Positions 24,474 through 34,090 of a DNA stretch of 64,000 nt are shown in pieces. A program made the translations under genes and the position numbers. Positions within the stretch are counted from its first letter, which is position 1, and each line of letters starts with the position of its first letter. This DNA is from Thermogemmatispora carboxidivorans (GTDB lineage: Bacteria; Chloroflexota; Ktedonobacteria; Ktedonobacterales; Ktedonobacteraceae), in NCBI RefSeq assembly GCF_000702505.1, contig NZ_JNIM01000001.1, positions 1,240,001 to 1,304,000 of the forward strand, read 5' to 3'. The notes below the pieces were generated by a model. It ran no database searches. It was given only the letters and a program-made list of their open reading frames with translations, and was not told the origin of the DNA.

Positions 24474-25511
24474 CTAGATTGAGGGCGGAGACGAAGGACC
24501 CGGAGGCGCGACGGGCAGCGAGAAACCCCAGTCAAGCAGGCGGCGTGCATCCTGGAAGCGGGCTTGGGGGTTGGGAGTGTCCAGCACAACGCCGATCAGG
24601 TGGTGGCCGTTGCGGGTCGCCGAAAAGACCAGGCAGTAGCCGGCCTCACCGGTAAAGCCCGTCTTGATGCCTGTTGCTCCTGGGTAGGTACTTAGCAGCT
24701 CGTTCGTTGAGGTCCAGACGTGGGCCTGATGCGTCGCGGTCGCCGGCACTGAATAGACGCGAGTGCTCACAATCTGGGCGAAGAGTGGAATGCTCATCGC
24801 ATAGCGAGCCAGGCGCACCAGATCGAAAGCCGTAGTGTAGTGGTTTGGCGCTGGCAGACCATCCGGGTTGGCATAATGCGTCTGGAACAGGTGCAGCCGC
24901 AAGGCGAAAAGGTTCATGAGGGTCACAAACTTCGCCGTCGAGCCGGACAGTCCATCAGCAATCACGATAGCGGCGTCATCGCCCGAGGGCAGCAGCAGAG
25001 CATAGAGCAGATCGCGCAGCTTAAACTGTTCTCCAACCTGTAAGCCCGCGTTGCTTCCGTCATTATCGCGTACCTCATTGACTGCGTCGGCGCCGACGGT
25101 AATCTCCTGATCGAGGTTGCCGATTTGCAAAGCGATGACCGCTGTCATAATCTTGGTCGTACTGGCCATCGGGCGAGGTGCCTCGCCATTGATATCGGCC
25201 AGAATGCGATTGCTATCGGCGTCGAGCAGGATCGCCTCAGCGGCGGTCAGCGAGGGAGGCGAGCCATGAGGAGTCAGCACGGGGGCCAGCGTTGGCCGTG
25301 GGGTTGGCGAAAGCGAAGAGGACCCCACCGTGGGGGTCACCGTTGTACCAGGACCGCCCGCCAGCCCGGTCCCCCAGGGAGTAAACACGAGCAAGGAAGC
25401 CCCGATAGCGATACAGGCGGCCAGGGCCAGGAGCAATGCCGCCAGCATGCGACTGACCAGTGGTGGCAGGCTTGGGAAAGCAGAACGGGGACGATGCTGC
25501 TGTTGTGGCAA
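24474..25511 (-). CDS. D-alanyl-D-alanine carboxypeptidase (peptidase S11, DacA-like)
   Basis: Trims the terminal D-Ala from peptidoglycan stem peptides outside the membrane. A single hydrophobic segment at about 22-43 acts as signal anchor, followed by a Pro/Thr/Ser-rich spacer. The serine-peptidase motifs are STTK (Ser117, Lys120), SGD (176-178, in place of the usual SGN) and KTG (283-285). At 345 residues it lacks the second C-terminal domain of PBP5, as in many S11 enzymes. It lies between gatA and the metallophosphatase with gaps of 130 and 203 bp on the same strand. Confidence 0.93.
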   Translation of the reverse strand: MPQQQHRPRSAFPSLPPLVSRMLAALLLALAACIAIGASLLVFTPWGTGLAGGPGTTVTPTVGSSSLSPTPRPTLAPVLTPHGSPPSLTAAEAILLDADSNRILADINGEAPRPMASTTKIMTAVIALQIGNLDQEITVGADAVNEVRDNDGSNAGLQVGEQFKLRDLLYALLLPSGDDAAIVIADGLSGSTAKFVTLMNLFALRLHLFQTHYANPDGLPAPNHYTTAFDLVRLARYAMSIPLFAQIVSTRVYSVPATATHQAHVWTSTNELLSTYPGATGIKTGFTGEAGYCLVFSATRNGHHLIGVVLDTPNPQARFQDARRLLDWGFSLPVAPPGPSSPPSI

Positions 25512-25641
25512 GGCCAGGCTCTCCTTCTTCCTCTGATCCGTCCACGGTGGATAGAGGGCAGCCAGATAGGAGGCAGACGGTCAGCCACCTTGCTTGCGTG
25601 GGTGAGGCGGGCTGTCTGCCTGGCTGCTCTCTCCTTCTCTC

Positions 25642-27105
25642 CTACAGGGACGGGCGCCGGGTATGGTAGTCCGTCACACGCTGGAAAGCATCGGCCACGC
25701 GCAGAATCGTCGCCTCAGCAAAGGCATTGCCAAGAATCTGCAGACCCACAGGCAGGCCCTCGCTAAAGCCGCTGGGGATCGAGATGCCGCAGATCCCGGC
25801 GAGATTAGCCGGGATCGTGAAGACGTCATTCAGATACATCTGATAAGGATCTGACAACTTCTCTCCCAGCTTAAAAGCCACCGTTGGCGAGGCGGGACTG
25901 ACCAGCACATCGCACTGTTCGAAAGCATGCTCGAAGTCTTGGGCGATGAGCGCCCGCACTTTCTGGGCCTGTTTGTAGTAGGCGTCGTAGTAGCCGGCGG
26001 AGAGCACGTACGTTCCCAGCATGATGCGGCGCTTGACCTCTGGCCCAAAGCCATATTGGCGTGTCTTATCAAGGGCCTCCCACATATCGCTGGTGTCGCG
26101 ATAGGAATAGCCGTACTTCACGCCATCGTAGCGGGCCAAATTGGCGCTCGCCTCGGCGGGGGCGATGATGTAGTAAGCGGCGACCCCATAGCGAGTATGA
26201 GGCAGCGAGACCTCGCGGATCTCTGCTCCCAGCTCGCGCAAGCGCTGGATTGCCTCCTGACCAACGCGCGCTACGCTGGGTTCTATGCCAGGAGCTTCCC
26301 AGTACTCGACGGGCACGCCGATGCGCAGGCCGCGGATCTCGCCCGTTAGCTCTGCCGTGTAGTCCGGGACAGGGGTGGGGGAGCAGGTCGAGTCACGCGG
26401 ATCGGGGCCGGCGATTGCCTGCAGGAGCAGAGCGGCATCGCGGGCTGTACGCGCGAAGGGGCCGATCTGATCCAATGAGGAAGCAAAAGCTACCAGGCCG
26501 AAACGCGAGACGCGCCCATAGGTTGGCTTGAGTCCGACCACGTTGCAGAGCGCAGCCGGCTGGCGAATCGAGCCACCGGTGTCGCTGCCCAGCGCTCCCG
26601 GGGCCATACCTGCGGCCACCGCTGCCGCCGAGCCGCCGCTGCTGCCGCCAGGCGTGCGGTCCAGGTCCCAGGGGTTATGCGTAGGGAAGAAGGCCGAGTG
26701 CTCGGTCGAAGATCCCATCGCGAACTCGTCCATATTGGTTTTCCCGAGCATCACCGCCCCGGAGGCCTGGAGGCGCTCCATGACCGTGGCGTTGAAAGGA
26801 GGGCGGAAATGCTCCAGCATGCGCGAGCTACAGGTGGTAGGGATATCTTTGGTACAAATCACATCCTTAATGGCCAGCGGGATACCGGTGAGAGGGGTCA
26901 CCTGCTCGCCGCGCTGCAGGCGCTGGTCGGCCTCCTGGGCTTGTTGGAGAGCCAGGTCTGCTGTCACCAGGGTAAAGGCGCGGATGCGCTCATCGAGGGC
27001 CTCGATCCGCTCCAAAAAAGCACGTGTCAGCTCAACGGAAGAAATCTGGCGCTGGCGCAGCAGCGTCGCCGCCTCGCTCAACGTTAGCTCATGCAAAGCG
27101 CTCAT
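25642..27105 (-). CDS. gatA: Asp-tRNA(Asn)/Glu-tRNA(Gln) amidotransferase subunit A
   Basis: Amidase subunit that releases ammonia from glutamine for the GatCAB enzyme, which converts Glu-tRNA(Gln) or Asp-tRNA(Asn) to the amide form. The 487-residue protein carries the amidase signature with the Ser-cisSer-Lys triad (Lys80 in PLAIKD, Ser155 in GGSSGGSAAAV, Ser179 in GSDTGGSIRQPA). It begins 3 bp after the gatC stop, so the two are co-translated. gatB is not in the window. Confidence 0.97.
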   Translation of the reverse strand: MSALHELTLSEAATLLRQRQISSVELTRAFLERIEALDERIRAFTLVTADLALQQAQEADQRLQRGEQVTPLTGIPLAIKDVICTKDIPTTCSSRMLEHFRPPFNATVMERLQASGAVMLGKTNMDEFAMGSSTEHSAFFPTHNPWDLDRTPGGSSGGSAAAVAAGMAPGALGSDTGGSIRQPAALCNVVGLKPTYGRVSRFGLVAFASSLDQIGPFARTARDAALLLQAIAGPDPRDSTCSPTPVPDYTAELTGEIRGLRIGVPVEYWEAPGIEPSVARVGQEAIQRLRELGAEIREVSLPHTRYGVAAYYIIAPAEASANLARYDGVKYGYSYRDTSDMWEALDKTRQYGFGPEVKRRIMLGTYVLSAGYYDAYYKQAQKVRALIAQDFEHAFEQCDVLVSPASPTVAFKLGEKLSDPYQMYLNDVFTIPANLAGICGISIPSGFSEGLPVGLQILGNAFAEATILRVADAFQRVTDYHTRRPSL

Positions 27106-27108
27106 CGG

Positions 27109-27399
27109 CTAGGACTCCTCCAACACAGCATTCACCTTCAGACATTGCTCCTCCTGGTCGGGGGCATTGGCCAGGAGCACCTCCGGGGGATAGGAGGGAT
27201 CTGGCTCATCCTCGCGCATCACGTTGGTGAGACGTGAGGCGTGTGCCAGGGGAGAGACCCCACTCACGTCAGCCTCGCGCAGAATGGCCATATGCTCCAG
27301 AATGCTGGAAAGCTGCTGGCGAAAAAGCTCAACCTCCTCGTCACTCAGGCCGAGCCGTGCCAGCTGGGCAATGTGGAGTACCGTTTCTCGATCGATCAA
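27109..27399 (-). CDS. gatC: Asp-tRNA(Asn)/Glu-tRNA(Gln) amidotransferase subunit C
   Basis: Small subunit that holds GatA and GatB together. The 96-residue sequence has the family pattern VLHIAQLARLGLSDEEVELFRQQLSSILEHMAIL followed by VSPLAHASRLTNVMREDEP. The start is a TTG at 27399 with GAAGGAGG 9 nt upstream. Directly followed by gatA. Confidence 0.95.
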   Translation of the reverse strand: MIDRETVLHIAQLARLGLSDEEVELFRQQLSSILEHMAILREADVSGVSPLAHASRLTNVMREDEPDPSYPPEVLLANAPDQEEQCLKVNAVLEES

Positions 27400-27605
27400 A
27401 ACCCCGAGCCTCCTTCAGTCTGACTAACCTGCTGATCGGTTTCGCCTTCTCTTCTCTATTTTTATCCAGTGGAAGCTCCAACGAGCCAGGATAGAGACGC
27501 TTGACAAGTGAGAATCTGCAACAAGCGCCAAAAAAGCGCCCACAGGAAGACAGAGCAGATAACACTGCGCTGCCCAACGGAACAGCAGAGCAGCAAGCTA
27601 GCAAG

Positions 27606-27905
27606 CTACCAGCGGATGTGGAAGCCGCTGAGTGGCTCACTGGGCTGGCGCCAGTCAGCGCGGACCTCATAGACCTCGGCGGCGGAAGGACCACGGTGCA
27701 GCAGAGTCAGCAACCGTTCCAGTGTGGAGCGTGGCCCTTGCGCCAGCACCTCTACGCTGCCATCGGCCAGGTTGCGCACGTAGCCGCGCAGCCCCAGGGC
27801 CGTAGCGTGATGCATGACAAACTGGCGGAAGCCAACCCCCTGGACATATCCCAGGACGCGGGCGTAGAGTTCTTGCCTCTCGTTGTCCTGTTGCATGGCT
27901 CTCAT
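27606..27905 (-). CDS. acyP: Acylphosphatase
   Basis: Small enzyme that hydrolyses acyl phosphates. The 99 residues contain the hallmark ARVLGYVQGVGFRQF (catalytic Arg in the phosphate loop) and LRGYVRNLADGSVEV (catalytic Asn). The frame is open further upstream, but family members have about 90-100 residues, so the ATG at 27905 (or the one at 27896) is used; GAGGGGTGAG lies upstream. First gene of the leftward run, 206 bp from gatC, divergent from the moxR operon. Confidence 0.93.
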   Translation of the reverse strand: MRAMQQDNERQELYARVLGYVQGVGFRQFVMHHATALGLRGYVRNLADGSVEVLAQGPRSTLERLLTLLHRGPSAAEVYEVRADWRQPSEPLSGFHIRW

Positions 27906-28191
27906 GATACCATACTCACCCCTCTGAGGATAGTCCTTTCTTTGAGAACGGGACAGATAGCTCAGTTCGGGCTGAACGGCAGCAGCGAAGAAGAGGAAAT
28001 GGACCCTTCCTTCAGCCAAAATTCAGCAATCTTTGCTAGACTGGCAGCAGATTGCAAACGTTGCTCTTCTGGCAACGTTATTATAGAAGAATAACGGAGG
28101 CAGACGTTGTAGCGGTCACCAGCGTGTAGCCCGAGGAAGAAGGGGGGTGGAGCTGGCGCTCGGGCCAAACTGGTATCATCCAGGCGGGCAG

Positions 28192-28200
28192 TGTGATACA
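28192..28200 (+). promoter_or_regulatory. Weak candidate promoter/operator of the moxR operon
   Basis: TGT-GATACA resembles an extended -10 and lies 61 bp before the moxR ATG. Its TGATAC (28194-28199) is the inverse of GTATCA at 28173-28178, 15 bp apart, so an operator is also possible. No good -35 box. Confidence 0.3.
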
Positions 28201-28260
28201 CTAAAGCAGGTTGAGCTGTTCCTGGATTCGGGCCTCCGCGACCTGATCGGAGAGTAAAGC

Positions 28261-29232
28261 ATGCAGTCAGTACAGGATCTCGCCGCTGCTGTTCAGCGAG
28301 TGATTCGCAACGTTGAGAACGTCATTGTTGGCAAGGCCGAAGCTGTCACCTTTACCCTGATCGCTGTCATCTGTCGGGGTCATGTCTTGATTGAAGATGT
28401 ACCAGGCGTAGGGAAAACGGTCCTGACCAAGTCCATTGCGCGCTCGATTGGCTGTAGCTTCAAGCGCATTCAGTTCACCCCTGATCTCCTGCCCAGCGAT
28501 ATCACTGGTGTCTCGATCTACAACCAGAAGACGGGCAATTTCGAGTTTCGCCCCGGTCCGATTATGGCGCAGATTGTGCTGGCCGACGAGGTGAACCGTG
28601 CCACACCCAAGACACAGTCGGCCCTGCTGGAAGCGATGGAGGAATCGCAAGTCACCGTCGATGGCCGGAGCTATCCCTTGCCCGAGCCATTCATGGTCAT
28701 GGCTACCCAGAATCCCATTGAATACGAAGGAACGTTTCCCCTGCCCGAGGCCCAGCTTGATCGCTTCATGATGAATATCAGCCTGGGCTATCCTTCTCCT
28801 GCCGACGAGATCAATATTCTCAATAGCCAGCAGCACCATCACCCGCTTGAGGATCTCCAGCAGATCATGACGGCGGAGGAGCTATTAGAGATACAGAAGC
28901 AGATTCGTACTATTCACGTTGACCAGTCTATCCGCGAGTACATTGTGGCGATTACCAACGCCACGCGCAGTCATGACAACACCTATCTGGGAGCCAGCCC
29001 GCGCGGCTCGCTGGCCCTCTTTCGCGCCGCCCAAGCGCTAGCGGCTATTCGCGGTCGCAGCTATGTGATCCCAGACGATGTCAAGCTCATGGTCAAGCCG
29101 ACGCTGGGGCATCGAATCATTGTCACCCCGGCGGCCCGTGTGCGCTCGGTCACCTCCTCGGCCATTCTGGACGAGATTTTGCAGACGGTGCCGGTCCCGG
29201 GCGCCTGGGTCGGTGGAGGAAAGGCGCGCTGA
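28261..29232 (+). CDS. MoxR-family AAA+ ATPase
   Basis: A 323-residue AAA+ chaperone-like ATPase. Walker A is EDVPGVGKT (45-53), Walker B LADEVNRA, sensor 1 ATQNP, and the MoxR-type [15 protein letters not shown] and a C-terminal lid with [19 protein letters not shown]. MoxR proteins help mature or activate partner proteins, usually with a DUF58/VWA-type partner coded next door, as here: the DUF58 gene starts 3 bp downstream and a transglutaminase follows. Confidence 0.95.
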   Translation: MQSVQDLAAAVQRVIRNVENVIVGKAEAVTFTLIAVICRGHVLIEDVPGVGKTVLTKSIARSIGCSFKRIQFTPDLLPSDITGVSIYNQKTGNFEFRPGPIMAQIVLADEVNRATPKTQSALLEAMEESQVTVDGRSYPLPEPFMVMATQNPIEYEGTFPLPEAQLDRFMMNISLGYPSPADEINILNSQQHHHPLEDLQQIMTAEELLEIQKQIRTIHVDQSIREYIVAITNATRSHDNTYLGASPRGSLALFRAAQALAAIRGRSYVIPDDVKLMVKPTLGHRIIVTPAARVRSVTSSAILDEILQTVPVPGAWVGGGKAR

Positions 29233-29235
29233 GCC

Positions 29236-30459
29236 ATGCGGAGCTGGCAGACCGTCTTTCTGGTGCTCTTGATTGTGGTGACGGGCTTTCTGGCCATCAG
29301 TAGTGGCTGGAAGGCGCTCTATGTGGTCACCTACGTATTGCTGGCAGTCTTTCTGCTCTCGCTACTGTGGGCCTATTCCAGTCTACGCGGCCTGATCTTT
29401 CACCGCGCGGCCCCCTTTGGGCGTGTCCAGGTCGGCGACATCTTCGACGAGCGCCTGATGCTGGATAATGTGAGCGTTTTCCCCAAGCTCTGGGTGCAAA
29501 TTGTCGATGGCTCGACGCTGCCTGGGCATCGTGCCGGCTATGTTGCCAGCATGGGAGGACGCAAGCGCGCTCTCTGGCGGGCCCGCACGGTCTGTCGCCG
29601 TCGAGGCCGCTATCAGCTTGGTCCTGTGATTGCCAGCAGCGGTGACCCCTTTGGCCTCTTCCGACGTCACCGCTTGCTTTCGCCAGCCTATGAAATTCTT
29701 GTTCTGCCGCGCGTCATTCCGCTGGTAGGCTTTGCCTTTTTTACTGGCGGCCTGCCTGGCAAGGGACGCAGTACCCGACGTGCGCTCCACACGACGACGA
29801 ACGCCACCACCATCCGAGAATACGTGAGCGGCGACTCGCTCAACCGCATTCACTGGCCCTCAACGGCACATTATAATAAACTGATGGTCAAAGAGTTCGA
29901 TCTTGATCCGGCGATGGATGCCTGGATCTTTCTCGATCTCCATCAGCCAGTGCAGGCGGGTGAGGGAGAAGAGTCGACAGAAGAATATGGTATTACGATC
30001 GCGGCCTCCCTCGCCGTCTATCTGCTGCGTCAGGATCTGTCGCTGGGCCTGATTGTCAATGGCGAACGCCGGGAGTTCCTGGCGCTGGATCGTGGCGAGC
30101 GCCAGATCGAGCGTGTCCTGGAACTGCTGGCAGTGGTCAACTCCGGCCCAGGGCCGGACCTGAAGGAGGCCTTGGCACTGGATGCCCTGCATTTTGGTCG
30201 CAATACGGTGGCCATCGTGATTACCCCTTCCACCTCGCGCGACTGGCACGAGGGGCTAAGGCACTTGCGCCGCCGTGGGGTCCAGCTGGCGGTAATCGGA
30301 CTGGAGGCCGCTTCTTTTGATGAACGACCCGTCGATGAGGATACGTGGGCCTTGCTGGAAGGTGAGGGTGTTCCCGTGCTGCGCATCAAACGAGGCGACT
30401 CGCTAGCGGAGGCGCTCGAACGCGGCCCGAGCGTGCGCTCTCTCCAATGGAGGTCTTGA
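29236..30459 (+). CDS. DUF58 membrane protein
   Basis: A 407-residue partner of MoxR ATPases. Two hydrophobic segments near the N-terminus (about 4-23 and 28-48) are followed by a beta-rich part and the DUF58 signature (REYVSGDSLNRIHWPSTA, then LMVKEFD), then a VWA-like fold (MDAWIFLDLHQP, with MIDAS-like residues poorly kept). It sits 3 bp after moxR and 1 bp before the transglutaminase gene, so the three are one operon. Function is unknown beyond a role at the envelope inferred from context. Confidence 0.92.
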   Translation: MRSWQTVFLVLLIVVTGFLAISSGWKALYVVTYVLLAVFLLSLLWAYSSLRGLIFHRAAPFGRVQVGDIFDERLMLDNVSVFPKLWVQIVDGSTLPGHRAGYVASMGGRKRALWRARTVCRRRGRYQLGPVIASSGDPFGLFRRHRLLSPAYEILVLPRVIPLVGFAFFTGGLPGKGRSTRRALHTTTNATTIREYVSGDSLNRIHWPSTAHYNKLMVKEFDLDPAMDAWIFLDLHQPVQAGEGEESTEEYGITIAASLAVYLLRQDLSLGLIVNGERREFLALDRGERQIERVLELLAVVNSGPGPDLKEALALDALHFGRNTVAIVITPSTSRDWHEGLRHLRRRGVQLAVIGLEAASFDERPVDEDTWALLEGEGVPVLRIKRGDSLAEALERGPSVRSLQWRS

Positions 30460-30460
30460 T

Positions 30461-32965
30461 ATGGGCCAGGCCACTGCTGATCGTCTCTCTCGGCTATTCT
30501 CGCATCCTGAACCTCACCCGCAGGGGGCAAAGTCACCGGCCCCACACCCAGATAAGCCAGGGTTGAGTTGGTCCTCACTGAAGGACTTGTTCCGAGTCGA
30601 AGAAGGCTACTTCTCGTTCGTGCTGGTGACGATCGTCGTCTACAGCACGATCTGGTCGGTGCAGGTAGCCGGCTGGGTCGCTCATCTGGAGGTGCTGACC
30701 CTGACAACCGCTCTGGGCCTGCTGCTTGGCCTCTTGGCGGTGCGACAGCGCTGGCTCCCCCCCTGGCTCGTTCAGCCGCTGGTCCTGGTGCTCGGCCTGC
30801 TCATTGCGTACTGGCAGACCGCGACCGCCGACTTCAACGGCAGCTTCCCCCACCTCTTTATGGCTTTGCGGGCCTGGCTGGCGGTCGCCCTGGCTGGCGG
30901 TACCAGCAGCGACGATTCGATCTTCCTCTTCTTGATCACGGCCCTGAGCTTCTGGCTGGCCTATGCCAGCGTCTGGCTGGTCTATCGCACGCGCGTGCCG
31001 CTGCTCATGATCTTGCTCAACGGCGTCGTGCTCCTCATTAATCTTAGCAATGTGCCCGTTGGCTACCTCATCTTCCTCTTTGTCTTTTTGTGCGCTTCTT
31101 TGCTGCTCCTGCTGCGTTTTTCGCTTTTGGAGTCGATGCGTCGTTGGAAGCGGCTGCGGCTGCGTTGTGCTGACGATCTGGGCTGGGACTTCATGCAGGC
31201 CGGTCTGCTAGTCTCGCTGGCGGTGGTTATTCTCTCCTGGATTCTGCCGGGCAGCTATGTCAATGCCGATGCTGCTCAGATCTGGAATCTTGACAGCAAT
31301 CCCTGGGTGCAAGTTGAGAATGCCTGGAGTCGTCTCATTGCTGTCAATGGGGGGGTAATCCCGGCGAATCGCGGCAACTTCACCAATTCGCTGGTGCTTG
31401 GCGGCAACCCGCACCTGAACAGCGACGTCGTTTTTCGCATCACGAGCAGCGAAGGAGGGCAGTACATTGCCTCGCTGGCCTATGACACCTATGATGGGCG
31501 CGGCTGGTCGACCAGTCCCACTTACAGCATCTCACTGCCGAAGGGCCAGCAGATTCCGCCCGAAGGCACGCCTGTCCATGCCGTGACCTTGCAAATCACG
31601 GTTGTGAATCCCCCGGGTGAGCAGCAGCCCTATCTCTTCACGCCCTGGCAGGCGGGCCAGCTTGATCAGCCCGCGGTCGTGCTGGTGAGCAAAAACACTA
31701 CCAGCATCGTGGCCGTGCTGCGCAAAGGGGCCAAGCTAGCGGTAGGCGATCGTTATACAGTCCAGTCGTATGTCTCCTCAGCGGATGTCAAGACGCTGGA
31801 GTCGGTGCCTTTCCCTGTCACGGCGCCCAAGCTGCCGCCCAACTACGAGGGACCCCTACCCACCAATTATTATGATCCCTCCATCTTGCAGACCTATCTG
31901 CAGCTCCCGGCCCATCTTGATCCCAATATTCGCACTCTGGCGGAGCAAATTACCGCCAGATCCCAGACGATGTACGACAAGGCAGTGGCCTTAGAAAACT
32001 ACTTCCGGGGCTATACCTACTCGGTCGATGTTCAGCTGCCCGCCGGCGATGAGCCGGTCTCTTGGCTGCTCTTCCGCAGCGGGCATCGAGCATTTTGTAA
32101 CTACTTTGCGACGGCGATGGCGGTGATGGCGCGTGAACTTGGGATGCCGGCGCGGGTAGTGTCTGGCTATGCGCCGGGGACGTACGACCCCTCCACCCAT
32201 CAATGGATTGTCCGCGGTACCCAGGCCCATGCCTGGACCCAGATCTACTTTGCCGGCTATGGCTGGATCAATTTCGAGCCTTCGCCAGGCTTTCCGGCGT
32301 TCACACGCCCATTGCCCAATCAATACAATGCATCGGATAGTAGCTCGACGATCACGCCAGGCCAGGGAACTTCGCCTAGCGTCACGACGCCCCGTCGTCT
32401 CCCCCTGCCGAACGATGAGGTTGGAACGACCGGGAGCAGCCCCCAGGAGGGTGGCCTGAGCTGGCAGCAGTCATTGAGCTACTTCGCCCTGAGCTTGATC
32501 TTTGCTCTGGCCTGTCTGCTCATGCTCTTCGCCATCTGGTGGCGGCGACTCTTCCGTCACTTGCGCCTGACGGCTCAGATCTACGGGCGTCTCTGTCTGC
32601 TGGCAAGCTGGGCCGGTCTCAGTCTGCGTCGCTCCGAGACGCCGCACGAATACATTGAGCGCCTCAGTCACGTGGCTCCCGAGCAGGCACCGCTCTTGCA
32701 GCGTCTGGGAGACCTCTACGTACGCGACCTGTGGGCGCCCCCTGGCAGTCCTGAGCACCCCGCCAGCTCAGGCGAAATGCGTGAAGCGCCAGCCCTCTGG
32801 CGTCAGATTGAGCCGCGCCTCTTCCTGTACCTCCTGCGCCATCCCTATGTCCTGGCCAGAGCACCAGTGCATCTTGTCCGCTGGCTTTGGGAGCAGCTGC
32901 GCCGTCTCTGGCGCAAGGGCCGCTCGCTCGATTGGCCGGCGCCCACTGCCCTGGAAGATCTCTGA
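30461..32965 (+). CDS. TgpA-like transmembrane transglutaminase/protease
   Basis: An 834-residue membrane protein. Residues about 40-265 contain six or seven membrane segments (TgpA_N/DUF3488-like). An extracytoplasmic part follows, with a transglutaminase-like core: AFCNYFATAMAVMARELGMPARVVSGY (nucleophile Cys), QAHAWTQIYFAGYGWINFEPSPG (His and the acidic third residue). Another membrane segment near residue 680 and a DUF4129-like cytoplasmic tail (SETPHEYIERL) finish the protein. This is the usual third member of MoxR-DUF58-transglutaminase operons. It is followed by a hairpin terminator. Confidence 0.93.
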   Translation: MGQATADRLSRLFSHPEPHPQGAKSPAPHPDKPGLSWSSLKDLFRVEEGYFSFVLVTIVVYSTIWSVQVAGWVAHLEVLTLTTALGLLLGLLAVRQRWLPPWLVQPLVLVLGLLIAYWQTATADFNGSFPHLFMALRAWLAVALAGGTSSDDSIFLFLITALSFWLAYASVWLVYRTRVPLLMILLNGVVLLINLSNVPVGYLIFLFVFLCASLLLLLRFSLLESMRRWKRLRLRCADDLGWDFMQAGLLVSLAVVILSWILPGSYVNADAAQIWNLDSNPWVQVENAWSRLIAVNGGVIPANRGNFTNSLVLGGNPHLNSDVVFRITSSEGGQYIASLAYDTYDGRGWSTSPTYSISLPKGQQIPPEGTPVHAVTLQITVVNPPGEQQPYLFTPWQAGQLDQPAVVLVSKNTTSIVAVLRKGAKLAVGDRYTVQSYVSSADVKTLESVPFPVTAPKLPPNYEGPLPTNYYDPSILQTYLQLPAHLDPNIRTLAEQITARSQTMYDKAVALENYFRGYTYSVDVQLPAGDEPVSWLLFRSGHRAFCNYFATAMAVMARELGMPARVVSGYAPGTYDPSTHQWIVRGTQAHAWTQIYFAGYGWINFEPSPGFPAFTRPLPNQYNASDSSSTITPGQGTSPSVTTPRRLPLPNDEVGTTGSSPQEGGLSWQQSLSYFALSLIFALACLLMLFAIWWRRLFRHLRLTAQIYGRLCLLASWAGLSLRRSETPHEYIERLSHVAPEQAPLLQRLGDLYVRDLWAPPGSPEHPASSGEMREAPALWRQIEPRLFLYLLRHPYVLARAPVHLVRWLWEQLRRLWRKGRSLDWPAPTALEDL

Positions 32966-33033
32966 CTGGTGAAGAGCAGGTCAGGGTCAGGGAGCGCTTG
33001 ACCTGTTCTTCCTCTTTCGTTAAACTGTACTAT

Positions 33034-33065
33034 GCCACCCTGGAGCTTTGCTATGCCAGGGTGGC
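33034..33065 (+). terminator. Terminator of the moxR operon
   Basis: Perfect 10-bp stem GCCACCCTGG (33034-33043) with CCAGGGTGGC (33056-33065), 12-nt loop, followed by CTGTGCCCTTTTAAG, 69 bp after the transglutaminase stop. Confidence 0.75.
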
Positions 33066-33102
33066 CTGTGCCCTTTTAAGCTGATCCTTATGGAGTGATG
33101 CG

Positions 33103-33501
33103 ATGATTGATCGTGTTGTGCTGGAACAGGATCGGGAGATGCTGGCCAGCATCCGGGAGCACCCTCTGGAGATCCCCGATGCTTATCCGGTGAAGCTGCA
33201 GGTGCTCGACCTGGCTCGCCACGTGGTCGTCGCCCCGGATGGAAAGCGCTACGTGCTGGCGACCTTTGATGATCGCCGCCTGGGCCGCGGCTTTGTCACC
33301 GCTGTCTATCCTCAGCAGAACGGTTATCTCACCCTCTATCGGTTGGTAGTCTACGAGCATAGTAGCAATACCCCGCAAGAGGCGCTTGAGTACCATAAAC
33401 GGCTGGCAAAGATGATTCAGCAAGGGCAACTAATGGAGTGTGTGAAACAGGCCAAGGAAGAGGGCAGGACTGAGGTGAAGGCCGGGCTGGTGAGTCGTTA
33501 G
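33103..33501 (+). CDS. Unknown 132-residue protein
   Basis: Not recognised. A soluble alpha/beta-looking protein: two-strand pattern KLQVLDLARHVVVAPDGKRYVLATFDD, then GFVTAVYPQQNGYLTLYRLVVYEH and a charged C-terminal helix (ALEYHKRLAKMIQQGQLMECVKQAKEE). The start is ATG 33103, 11 nt after GGAG (33089-33092). It lies between the moxR-operon terminator and a strong promoter, so it is probably transcribed alone. Confidence 0.75.
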   Translation: MIDRVVLEQDREMLASIREHPLEIPDAYPVKLQVLDLARHVVVAPDGKRYVLATFDDRRLGRGFVTAVYPQQNGYLTLYRLVVYEHSSNTPQEALEYHKRLAKMIQQGQLMECVKQAKEEGRTEVKAGLVSR

Positions 33502-33580
33502 GCCCGACCTTCGCTCCCCTCAGCTCAGCCGAGGCCTGCTTTGGCCCTCCCTCGCTTTATTGGCGAGCTTTGATCTTCCC

Positions 33581-33609
33581 TTGACAAAGCAGTCTTTTTA
33601 CCGTATACT
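33581..33609 (+). promoter_or_regulatory. Strong sigma-70-type promoter
   Basis: TTGACA (33581-33586), exactly 17 bp, TATACT (33604-33609): the best consensus promoter in the window. The predicted start near 33616 is followed by no recognised gene before a terminator 420 bp on. Confidence 0.8.
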
Positions 33610-33615
33610 CATCTT

Positions 33616-34036
33616 AGACCTTTTTCGAGAAGCGATCATTCTCTTGAAGTTCTTTGGCCCCGCGCCGCTGGTTCGGGGCCTTTGAAGTCCCCATCTCAGA
33701 TGATAAACAACACTCACCGCGTTTAGCGCAAGCCCGAGGAAAGGAGGGAGAAGGGATGAGCGATCTAATCTGCATCAGCTTGCCTCAGTGGCAGCAGGTA
33801 AGCAGGGGGATTGTTTCGCCTTTCGCCACCTCTGTCTTTTCCGTCGGCTGCGCTGATCTTCTTTGCCTGTTGCTCACTACTCAGGATGGGGTTAACTCAG
33901 GGATCAGTGGGCCCGTTGGGGGTATATCGCCGCCTGTTTTGCGCCTGCCGCCTGATGTGTAAGGCGCTGCCAGGTGGGTAAGAGCGACCCTCAACCGTGG
34001 GCACTGAGACCGAAACCTTCAGTCCCACGGTTTTTT
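33616..34036 (+). other. Orphan transcription unit: candidate small RNA or leader with short frame
   Basis: The stretch between the strong promoter and the terminator ending at 34036. It starts with paired segments (a bulged TTCGAGAA/TTCTCTTGAA hairpin near 33624-33648, then GGCCCCG 33656-33662 with CGGGGCC 33674-33680 followed by TTTG). A 68-codon frame at 33756-33962 (MSDLICISLPQWQQ to LRLPPDV) has AAGGAGGGAGAAGGG before its ATG. Its codon third positions are not as GC-biased as those of neighbouring genes, so coding is doubtful. I could not match it to a known RNA family. Either a small protein gene or a structured RNA. Confidence 0.45.
33993..34036 (+). terminator. Strong intrinsic terminator
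   Basis: AACCGTGGG (33993-34001) pairs with CCCACGGTT (34024-34032), extended by CTGA/TCAG inside the loop, and runs directly into T6 (34031-34036). Closes the orphan transcript. Confidence 0.88.
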
Positions 34037-34090
34037 GTCGCCTTTTTTCGAGCCGGGCGATGACATCCATCCTGATCCCTGGATTGCTGA

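Noticed and set aside
33616..34036. RNase P RNA, suggested by GAGGAAAGG near 33735
   Set aside because: The matching 3' conserved region (ACAGAA type) and the P4 pairing are not found, so that family is not supported.
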